Shown here: positions 1 to 5,781 of the stretch, one piece after another
Layout: every line of letters begins with the position of its first letter
Numbering within the stretch: position 1 is the stretch's first letter
DNA from: Candidatus Obscuribacterales bacterium
GTDB lineage: Bacteria; Cyanobacteriota; Vampirovibrionia; Obscuribacterales; Obscuribacteraceae
Direction: 5' to 3'
Assembly: GCA_021732245.1 (NCBI GenBank)
Contig: JAKFVJ010000061.1
Coordinates: 1-24,305 of the forward strand
Length of the DNA stretch: 24,305 nt
Program-made: the position numbers and the translations under genes
Notes under the pieces: generated by a model
What the model was told of the DNA's origin: nothing
Seen by the model: the letters and a program-made list of their open reading frames with translations, nothing else
Database searches by the model: none

Positions 1-181
1 GGGTTGTATTGGCAGTTAGTAAAGAAGCAAGTTCCACGGACAATCAGCGGGGCGGTAATCTGCTGTGCCGTTGGTTTGCATTGTCGCAAGAGCAATAGAA
101 GCTAAATGCTCAGAAGATCCGCTCGGAAACTCACTGGTGGTATAACACCGGAGGAGAACAATTCGACCCGGCGAGGCAGGC

Positions 182-874
182 ATGGCTAACAAAAAGAAGG
201 AGCCGGATGTTGCAAGCAACTTTCATGTGGTGGCCACGAAGGCAAGGATTAAGCGCGGCAACGTCAGGCTGAAGAACAGATCCGCGATAGAAGAGGCTGC
301 TTATGCCGAAATAAGGGCAACGCTCGGATATCATAAAACAAAATCAGATGATCACTTTTCTGTTCTTGGTGCCCTTGAGATAGCGGAATTGTTGTTCGAT
401 ATTCGAGAACCCGGACTAGCTGCAGCTGTTTTGGAACGGACCAGAAAAGTCATTGAAGAGATTCCCAGGACGAGCATTCAGTGGCAAGAAACAAGGTATC
501 TGAATGAGGCATATTGCAATCTAGGATTCTACGAAATGGCAGTAGCTGCTGAGAAACAATTCCTTGTTCAGCTTGAGGTACATCGACCAAACTGGACGGC
601 TGCCGAAGAAGAAATGTATTGGGCGTGGGACAAGAGTCAGTCGTTTGATCTGGTATTGATAGAAGGAAAAGTGCACGGCACTCCTGCTGGTCCCGATCTT
701 GATCTCACGCCTGAAGAAATAGCTTGGTGCAAATCGCAAGAAATATGTGCGGAGGCAAAGCATGAAATTACTTGGGCAGAAGACCGACTTGCGATAGCAG
801 AAAAGAAACTGCATGACAGGCTTGAGTTGCAAAAGACATTGAATTTGCTGCTTGGTCTCAAAGGCGAGCAATAA
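182..874 (+). CDS. Hypothetical helical (TPR-like) protein
   Basis: Not recognised as a named family. The 230-residue product is soluble, with no signal peptide or membrane segment. It has a basic N-terminus (MANKKKEPD), then about residues 45-130 read as alternating amphipathic helices, with TPR-like phrases such as residues around ALEIAELLFDIREPGLAAAVLER and NLGFYEMAVAAEKQF spread over two blocks. The last 45 residues are charged and heptad-like, so a short coiled coil is likely. An imperfect purine-rich site (GAGGCAGG) precedes the ATG. It stands alone: no other rightward gene follows until the mobilisation block. Other TPR proteins lie at 8196-10357, so a scaffold or protein-binding role is a reasonable guess, not a demonstrated one. 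Confidence 0.7.
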   Translation: MANKKKEPDVASNFHVVATKARIKRGNVRLKNRSAIEEAAYAEIRATLGYHKTKSDDHFSVLGALEIAELLFDIREPGLAAAVLERTRKVIEEIPRTSIQWQETRYLNEAYCNLGFYEMAVAAEKQFLVQLEVHRPNWTAAEEEMYWAWDKSQSFDLVLIEGKVHGTPAGPDLDLTPEEIAWCKSQEICAEAKHEITWAEDRLAIAEKKLHDRLELQKTLNLLLGLKGEQ

Positions 875-1233
875 AGAAAAACGCTTCAACGGTTTCAGGA
901 TTTTTTCCGACGCAACGTGTCCTACGAATGAGATTTGATTGAACATAATTTGGCACCTCCAAGTGCGTGTTAGTGCCGCAAGACCGCCACAAGCGAAAGC
1001 CACGTAGCGCTTGTCAGAGTGAGCAAGGACGCGACAGCGCCTCAGAGGTGCCTTAGCGAAATGAAACAAGTTGTGGCAGTGGGGGCACGTTTGCACGTTT
1101 AGACATGCAATTGCAGGTATAGCCAAATATAGACAGACAACCAAGACCAGCAGCGGATGCGTTGGAATGTGAAACAGTTAACGACCGGCAACAAGGTGGT
1201 CAGCTAAGCCGTGAAGGAAAGAACGGTTGACAG
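875..1233. other. Gene-free stretch with nested inverted repeats
   Basis: No convincing gene is present in these 359 bases. A perfect 8-bp inverted repeat, GGCACCTC at 952-959 and GAGGTGCC at 1045-1052, encloses a second near-perfect pair around 1006-1040 (GCGCTTGTC against GACAGCGC, one bulged base). The nested arrangement could form one long stem about 100 nt in size, so a structured RNA or a recombination or replication site is possible. A leftward open frame crosses the region but runs antisense to the preceding gene and has no family resemblance. Confidence 0.35.
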
Positions 1234-2130
1234 CTATCTTTCTTTTTCATCTTGATTGGTCGGCTGACGAGGATCGACAGTTGTGTCGTATTTGGATTCT
1301 CTAAGAGAAGCCATATAATCCTTTTGCTGCTTCTGTGTTTGCTTCTGTTGTTTTTCCAACTGTTCTAGACGCGTCACGATGACAGCTAGCTGATCTTTCT
1401 CGATCTTGCCACGGTTGTTCTCGATCAGTTGGCGAAGGCCTTTTATTTCAGCAGCAAGTTTGTCGTAGTCTTCTTCGCTCGCAGCTAATACGGCGTGCAG
1501 GAAATATCGGTTTTTCTCAAGCGCAGCCATTTCGGCGGGAGTCAATTCTTTCACTACAATCTTGCTCGCCGAGCTATTTTTGATCCTCTCCCACTCACTA
1601 TATGGAATTTTATATGCCTTGGACTCTATAGAAGATTTGTGGCCTTGTAAGTTGTACATTGCAGGCGCCATCACCAATAAGGCCAACGCCGCGACCGCCA
1701 CCGCATACGGTGCCAGTTTCTTCATGCGTAAATTTCCGACATTTCCGTTACTTGCTGCTACCTCTTTGGAAGCGTGAGCTGCGGATGAACTTGAATGGAT
1801 GGGCACAAGCTGCCTAATAGGCGTTACTTGCTTGCTGCCTACCAACCAATCTTTCGGAAGAAACTCAAGACTTAACAACTCACCAGCTTCGGGTCTATGC
1901 AAAGTATTCAGCACGACATCATAAGGTTCGCGATCAGCAAGCTCTTCAGAGAACAGGCGCAAATCGAAGACTCTTGGGTCCGTTATATGAACATCAGATG
2001 GTAACTCTATTCCAATTTCCAGAGCACGATCAGGCAGTTCAGACCACACAGCATGTCTGATCTGTAGATTAGGAATAAGCTCCTGGCCATACTCCATTAG
2101 CTCTCTGATTACTGAAGCTTTGTCGGTCAT
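1234..2130 (-). CDS. Single-pass membrane protein with shared N-terminal domain and coiled coil
   Basis: Function unknown. The 298-residue protein has three parts. Residues about 5-95 form a domain that also occurs at the C-terminus of the protein at 2707-3657: both carry LP(S/A)DV followed by VF..RLF.E.L, then a hydrophobic strand and (I/S)L.(I/L)(D/E)FL. Residues about 137-160 are one hydrophobic helix after KK, so the N-terminal domain is probably cytoplasmic. Residues about 195-275 are a Gln/Lys/Glu-rich coiled coil (LEQLEKQQKQTQKQQK). It follows the HEPN gene by 14 bases and is probably in its operon. The strand-helix-strand ending of the shared domain is reminiscent of the end of minimal nucleotidyltransferase (MNT) domains, but the GSx10DxD active site is absent. 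Confidence 0.75.
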   Translation of the reverse strand: MTDKASVIRELMEYGQELIPNLQIRHAVWSELPDRALEIGIELPSDVHITDPRVFDLRLFSEELADREPYDVVLNTLHRPEAGELLSLEFLPKDWLVGSKQVTPIRQLVPIHSSSSAAHASKEVAASNGNVGNLRMKKLAPYAVAVAALALLVMAPAMYNLQGHKSSIESKAYKIPYSEWERIKNSSASKIVVKELTPAEMAALEKNRYFLHAVLAASEEDYDKLAAEIKGLRQLIENNRGKIEKDQLAVIVTRLEQLEKQQKQTQKQQKDYMASLRESKYDTTVDPRQPTNQDEKER

Positions 2131-2144
2131 GGCGGTGGTGCCTT

Positions 2145-2594
2145 TTACTTTTTGCCTATTATGGAGTAAATCCTGTGACGTAGCGACTTTGCGCGACCGA
2201 TGGCTTGTTCCACTTGCTGTCTATCAAATAGCACTTCATCCGGACAACCATAATCAGCCACAACTCTCCAATCTAGCAATACATCAATGAATGCCCTTAA
2301 ATCCTTGCTATCAGTGTTTCTATGCTGACCAGCTTCATACAATAGTTTCTTAAAAAGCGCTCTTTGCCTTCGATGCGGCCAATAGTCCATGTCGGATGGA
2401 GGTTCCTCATCCAACAGTTTCTCATAAGTTGCAGCGGTCATCAGTTGCATGGTAGCGTACCAAGCCCGATTATATGCAGCTCGATAACAGCGCTTATCAT
2501 TATCGTTCAGGCACAACTCAGCGGCAGCGATGGCCTCATCCGACTTAGTCCGGTAACTAGCCGCCAGCTCAAATCTTTCTTCTTTCGATAGCAC
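2145..2594 (-). CDS. HEPN domain protein (UPF0332-like)
   Basis: The 149-residue all-helical protein matches the UPF0332/HEPN pattern: a helix with AYNRAWYATMQLMTAAT (residues 40-56, compare the family's AYYAMFHAARALL) and, near the end, R110-VVAD114-Y115 (family: R..ADY), followed by a last helix. HEPN proteins commonly pair with a minimal nucleotidyltransferase as toxin-antitoxin or nucleic-acid-processing couples. The RNase signature R-x4-6-H of active HEPN toxins is not seen, so it may be a non-catalytic or regulatory member. It starts at a GTG with an AGGT upstream, has its own likely promoter (2641-2668), and lies between two proteins sharing a common domain, which suggests that domain is its partner. 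Confidence 0.75.
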   Translation of the reverse strand: MLSKEERFELAASYRTKSDEAIAAAELCLNDNDKRCYRAAYNRAWYATMQLMTAATYEKLLDEEPPSDMDYWPHRRQRALFKKLLYEAGQHRNTDSKDLRAFIDVLLDWRVVADYGCPDEVLFDRQQVEQAIGRAKSLRHRIYSIIGKK

Positions 2595-2640
2595 AGCCGT
2601 ATACCTGTTCTAAGGCCGAATTAGCTTGCAAACGTGAACC

Positions 2641-2668
2641 AATATATTGATGTTCCACTCAGCTTCAA
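2641..2668 (-). promoter_or_regulatory. Sigma-70-like promoter for the HEPN gene
   Basis: On the minus strand, TTGAAG (2668-2663) and TATATT (2646-2641) are separated by 16 bases, about 47 bases upstream of the GTG start of the HEPN gene. It suggests the HEPN gene and the membrane-protein gene after it can be transcribed separately from the gene at 2707-3657. Confidence 0.5.
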
Positions 2669-2706
2669 TTTAGAAACCAAGAGCCGTTTTGTCACTAATA
2701 CAATGC

Positions 2707-3657
2707 TTATCGAGCAGGCTTGATGTTTAAGAAATCTATGTTCAGGATGGAGCCGAATTCTGCACCGCTGTTGCGTTTCTCTAAAACCGTTCTCAAGCCA
2801 ATATCGCAATTATGCTCATCATTGAGCGTTTCAAGGAATAGACGCATCTGAAATACTTCAGGAGCAAATATCGAGACGTCGGCTGGCAAATCAACCAGCA
2901 TATTGATCGAGTTGGGACAAGAAGGCTCTCTCCTGACCCAACGGATGCTGCTTCCTGGTAGCTCAGTTTGAAGGTATTGATGCAAGTCAATCAAGGCACT
3001 TTGCTCTGCCTTGTTGCAGTTCAGCAATTCAGATACGATTTCCGTTTGAAGTGGTTCTGGGAAACGGCCTTGTGTTAACGGTGCTGGCTGTATCTCCATG
3101 GGCTTTGAGCATTTGTTGTTTAACCATTTCATGGTCGTTTTGCCTCCAACCGCACCCAAGGCGGCAGAAGGGAGAGTGAGCAACCAATTGAAACCTTCTG
3201 GACCGCATTCAATTTCAGCAATTGATTTACCGGCTTGGACGAATCGGGGATCGGAGCTGTTCCAGACATTTGATAGGGCTGACTGGAGAGACCGCTTTGA
3301 ACTAAGCTCTATTGCAGTAGAGGCGATGGCAGTGCCGCCAAGGCCCAGTCCGATGGATTCGGCTCCGAAAGCGAGCCATTTAATCTTCGAGTCAATGGCG
3401 ATGCTTATCCCTGCGCCGATTGCGCTAGCCATGGCTGCTTTTCCTGCAGTTTGCCAGCCATGGTTGAGGAGTTCATTGGGAGTGTCTTTGATGCCACCGA
3501 CAACTAATCCATGGGAAATGACTTCGGCCTGCCTGGCGCGCTTATCTAAATGCAGAGCCGTCTGAATGCAAAAGTCCCATGCTTCAGTAACAGCACGGGC
3601 GCAAAGCCCAACCGGGTTTGCGACATTCTGGTCTTTTGCATCTGTAGGGTGCGCCAC
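2707..3657 (-). CDS. Hypothetical protein with glycine-rich central region and shared C-terminal domain
   Basis: Not a recognised family. The 316-residue product has an N-terminal soluble part, a Gly/Ala-rich central stretch (about residues 70-116, with GAGISIAI and GLGLGGTAIASTA) that looks like small-residue-packed membrane-associating or channel-like helices, a second hydrophobic segment around 158-172 (LLTLPSAALGAVGG), and a C-terminal domain (about 215-312). The C-terminal domain aligns with residues 5-95 of the protein at 1234-2130, notably LPADVSIFAPEVFQMRLF against LPSDVHITDPRVFDLRLF. The same domain is thus C-terminal here and N-terminal there, flanking a HEPN gene. The ATG is preceded by little recognisable ribosome-binding sequence. 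A membrane-linked module with HEPN is an inference. Confidence 0.72.
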   Translation of the reverse strand: MAHPTDAKDQNVANPVGLCARAVTEAWDFCIQTALHLDKRARQAEVISHGLVVGGIKDTPNELLNHGWQTAGKAAMASAIGAGISIAIDSKIKWLAFGAESIGLGLGGTAIASTAIELSSKRSLQSALSNVWNSSDPRFVQAGKSIAEIECGPEGFNWLLTLPSAALGAVGGKTTMKWLNNKCSKPMEIQPAPLTQGRFPEPLQTEIVSELLNCNKAEQSALIDLHQYLQTELPGSSIRWVRREPSCPNSINMLVDLPADVSIFAPEVFQMRLFLETLNDEHNCDIGLRTVLEKRNSGAEFGSILNIDFLNIKPAR

Positions 3658-3891
3658 TACTGCGTCTCCGGGTATTGGCCGGTAGCATATCTCTAACTAA
3701 CTAAGCCGTCTGTGGGAGAAATACTATTTGTTTGATGATGTTCTCACCATTCCATTCCTGAAAATTGGGGTTGTTGGTCAAACGATTGAAGTCTGTGACC
3801 TTGTGGCGATGCTCAGCTGAGCTAAACGTCGGCTGTAGCGGTTATGCCTAAAACAATGTTCTTCATGGGATTCGAGTAGTTGGTTGTAAAA

Positions 3892-4013
3892 ACGCGGGCT
3901 GCAACATTTACAAGGTTATGCCAATAACCGGAAAGTGGTGGCACATGGCGGAGCCGTGCCAATCCACTTTTTCCTGCCTTCGGCAGGAACTGACGTCCTG
4001 ATGCAGCCCGCGT
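3892..4013. ncRNA. Structured element: 12-bp closing stem around three hairpins
   Basis: ACGCGGGCTGCA (3892-3903) and TGCAGCCCGCGT (4002-4013) are a perfect 12-bp inverted repeat. Inside lie three hairpins in order: GGTTAT-gcca-ATAACC (3914-3929); a long hairpin made of AAAGTGG/CCACTTT plus TGGCAC/GTGCCA (3932-3970) with a two-base bulge; and TTCCTGCC-ttc-GGCAGGAA (3971-3989). The fold is a four-way-junction layout of 122 nt. It may be a non-coding RNA, or a folded single-stranded DNA site used in transfer or replication of the mobile element. I do not recognise it as a known RNA family; the strand of any transcript is unknown. Confidence 0.5.
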
Positions 4014-4228
4014 GTTCTAAGTACTTGGTATTAAGCCGATTCACATGAGATGTAATCTGAATGAATCGGAAGGAATTGCAGCAGCCATCTTTTGCTGTTC
4101 ACATGGGCAGAATTACGCAAACACGTAAATGAAACGCAGATAAAGCGGATTATCAGGCTTACTACATCGCTCACCAGCAGCCTGTCTTGAAGATTTGTAA
4201 CCAGGCAAACCCATACCACAGTATAAAG

Positions 4229-4261
4229 AGTGGTGGCACACAACTCGAACATGCCACCACT
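4229..4261. repeat. Perfect 10-bp inverted repeat (oriT candidate)
   Basis: AGTGGTGGCA (4229-4238) and TGCCACCACT (4252-4261) flank a 13-base spacer. The left arm begins with the same 12 bases (AGTGGTGGCACA) as an arm of the hairpin at 3932-3970. Relaxases bind inverted repeats beside their nick site, and the relaxase gene lies about 700 bases away, so this is a fair candidate for the relaxase recognition repeat. A terminator is unlikely because no T-run follows on either strand. Confidence 0.4.
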
Positions 4262-4304
4262 GCCAAACAAGACATCAACAAGCATAAACGCGGAAGAAAT
4301 AACT

Positions 4305-4408
4305 TTGTAGCACAAGTTAGTTATGCCTAACAGGGATGGGGTTTTCAGCATCACCAGACGCGCCGCAACGCATATATCCAGCCGAAAACACCACCCGTTG
4401 TGACACAA
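4305..4408. promoter_or_regulatory. Two operator-like palindromes upstream of the ribbon-helix-helix gene
   Basis: TTGTAGCACAA (4305-4315, imperfect) and TTGTGACACAA (4398-4408, perfect about a central A) resemble each other, and both resemble TTGTAGTACAA at 24165, which also sits before a ribbon-helix-helix gene. Such proteins usually bind short palindromes and repress their own genes, so autoregulation of the mobilisation operon is plausible. Confidence 0.35.
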
Positions 4409-4464
4409 ACATGGTGATAATGGGTACATATTTCGTAACGCGGCCGTCCAGGAAACCCAAGATC

Positions 4465-4899
4465 ATGCCGAAGTTTAGACGCTCACCTCAAGTAGTAACA
4501 CGACTCGCCCCACAGGACATGGAACGTTTTCGTGAGCTAGCTTTGACAAAGGCGATGAGCTATAGCTCGCTTCTACGTGACGCCGCACTCTATTATCTTG
4601 ATCACTACAACCAGCAAAGAGTAAATGAATTCGAAGGAATTTACGCGCAGCAGTTGCGGCAGCTGATCTATGAGTTTGAAGAAAAGCAAGCGAAACACAC
4701 AAACAGAATCTGCGCATTGCTGGCCAAAAATGGAATCGACGGAAACGCAGTCAAAGAATTTCTCGCCCGTATTGATGAGTCCGGGGAATTGATGCGTGAA
4801 TGCACATCAATAGCAGCGAAACGCCTAAAAACCGCTTTGGCGCCAGAAGAGCAGAAAGTGGCGTCGTCTATGTCATCCAACATAACGAACGTGAGTTGA
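4465..4899 (+). CDS. Ribbon-helix-helix mobilisation accessory protein (MobC-like)
   Basis: The product of about 144 residues begins with a basic arm and a strand-helix-helix segment (SPQVVTRLAPQDMERFREL, then a helix ending AALYYLDHY) typical of ribbon-helix-helix DNA-binding proteins, followed by a long charged helical region. Directly before a relaxase, this is the arrangement of MobC/TraJ-type relaxosome proteins that bind oriT and help nicking. The open frame extends up to 4336, and an ATG at 4411 is also possible; the ATG at 4465 was chosen because AGGAAA lies about ten bases upstream and the basic strand starts just after it. Assignment to the MobC family rests on fold pattern and context. 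Confidence 0.65.
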   Translation: MPKFRRSPQVVTRLAPQDMERFRELALTKAMSYSSLLRDAALYYLDHYNQQRVNEFEGIYAQQLRQLIYEFEEKQAKHTNRICALLAKNGIDGNAVKEFLARIDESGELMRECTSIAAKRLKTALAPEEQKVASSMSSNITNVS

Positions 4900-4911
4900 C
4901 GACGCCACTCA

Positions 4912-4932
4912 CTGCTCCGACCAAAGGAGCAG
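4912..4932 (+). promoter_or_regulatory. Hairpin that hides the relaxase ribosome-binding site
   Basis: CTGCTCC (4912-4918) pairs perfectly with GGAGCAG (4926-4932) around a 7-base loop. The 3' arm contains most of the Shine-Dalgarno sequence AAGGAG (4924-4929), six bases before the GTG start at 4936. Folding would limit relaxase translation unless opened, for example by ribosomes finishing the upstream gene 37 bases before the start. Confidence 0.5.
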
Positions 4933-4935
4933 CTA

Positions 4936-5781
4936 GTGAAATCAATAGTGAAACATCAATACATAAGAGCCGGATGGGGCGGAAATGCACATGGACAGGC
5001 TCACATCCGATACATAGCACATCGCCCAGGTGCATGCGAGCGTGGGTTCTTCAACGCAACCAGTGAGGCAGTATCACGCCGGGACGTTTACCGAAGCCTT
5101 GAAGAACAAGGTCCGACAGGTGTGTCGATTCACAAGGTCATGCTGTCGCCAGGGACCAATGATTGTGACCTGCGCGAATACACGCGCGAAGTTATGAAGT
5201 CACTATCTTCAAAGACTGGCTTAGATTTGGTCTGGTATGCAGTAGTTCACCGGAACACGGCACATTGGCACATACATGTGGTGGTGATGGGAAAAGATCG
5301 AAACGGTCATGCCGTTCGAATTGATAAGACCCACTACCCGACGATGAAGCAAACTGGCGATCGGTTTCTGTGGCGAACGCGCACAGCTGACCAAGTAAGA
5401 GATCGGGCCGAGTACAAAGAACCAACTGTTACTGCTGAACGAGAATTTGCCGGGTTCGCTCGGACATTTGCTCCGCCGGTCGAGACCATTAACCGACCAA
5501 ATAATTTCCAGTACGAAAACAAGGACTATACCGTGGTGCAGAGATCCAGTCGACACAAAAGCAGCCCGGTCAAATTCAGAGACGACTTCAAGGTAAGTCA
5601 TCGCGGTGGTGCTCATGCGAAGAAAAAAGCAGCATCCATTGCCAGCAAAATAATCAGCCGAGGATTACGAGGACATAGGCAGTCATACATGTGGTCGCTG
5701 CAGAGAATGGTCGCAGAGCATCGAAAAACGCTGGCGAGAACATTCAGGCAGCCACCGTCCAGGCGCAGAGAGAAAGAGTGA
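4936..5781 (+). CDS. Conjugative relaxase (MOB-type, HUH fold)
   Basis: The 281-residue protein carries the three-histidine relaxase motif as VHRNTAHWHIHVVV: H105 and the metal-binding set H110, H112, H114. Near the N-terminus GQAHIRYIAHR resembles motif I of VirD2/MobP-like relaxases, with Tyr26 as candidate nucleophile for nicking at oriT. The last 60 residues are strongly basic (DNA-binding) and without helicase. It is short for the class, consistent with a mobilisable rather than self-transmissible element. The GTG start has a perfect AAGGAG six bases upstream. Its TGA overlaps the ATG of the coupling-protein gene, so the two are translationally coupled. MOBP is the best guess for the subclass. 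Confidence 0.85.
   Translation: MKSIVKHQYIRAGWGGNAHGQAHIRYIAHRPGACERGFFNATSEAVSRRDVYRSLEEQGPTGVSIHKVMLSPGTNDCDLREYTREVMKSLSSKTGLDLVWYAVVHRNTAHWHIHVVVMGKDRNGHAVRIDKTHYPTMKQTGDRFLWRTRTADQVRDRAEYKEPTVTAEREFAGFARTFAPPVETINRPNNFQYENKDYTVVQRSSRHKSSPVKFRDDFKVSHRGGAHAKKKAASIASKIISRGLRGHRQSYMWSLQRMVAEHRKTLARTFRQPPSRRREKE

Larger units (their letters stand above)
3658..4464. other. Non-coding repeat-rich region before the mobilisation genes (oriT candidate region)
   Basis: About 800 bases without a convincing gene. It holds an 11-nt direct repeat GTTATGCCTAA at 3841-3851 and 4320-4330, a three-hairpin element at 3892-4013, a perfect 10-bp hairpin at 4229-4261, and two odd-centred palindromes at 4305-4315 and 4398-4408. 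A 12-nt word, AGTGGTGGCACA, starts an arm in both large hairpins (3934 and 4229). Position directly before accessory protein and relaxase genes is typical for an origin of transfer, but no known nic consensus was identified with confidence. Confidence 0.45.

Noticed and set aside
521..1144. Leftward 207-codon open frame with CPHC near its start
   Set aside because: Two thirds run antisense to the better-supported gene at 182-874, the protein is rich in Phe, Cys and Arg in the way of a shadow frame, and no family pattern continues beyond the CPHC.
3098..3565. Rightward 155-codon open frame
   Set aside because: It is the antisense shadow of the 316-residue leftward gene, whose domain is shared with a neighbour and so is real.
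3841..4330. Integron attC-like site, suggested by GCCTAAC at 4324
   Set aside because: No matching GTTAGGC partner at the right spacing, the fold has three hairpins instead of one attC stem, and no integrase or cassette genes are present.
4031..4429. Leftward 132-codon open frame across the repeat-rich region
   Set aside because: It overlaps inverted repeats and is Cys/Leu/Val-rich without a family pattern or ribosome-binding site; the region reads better as non-coding.
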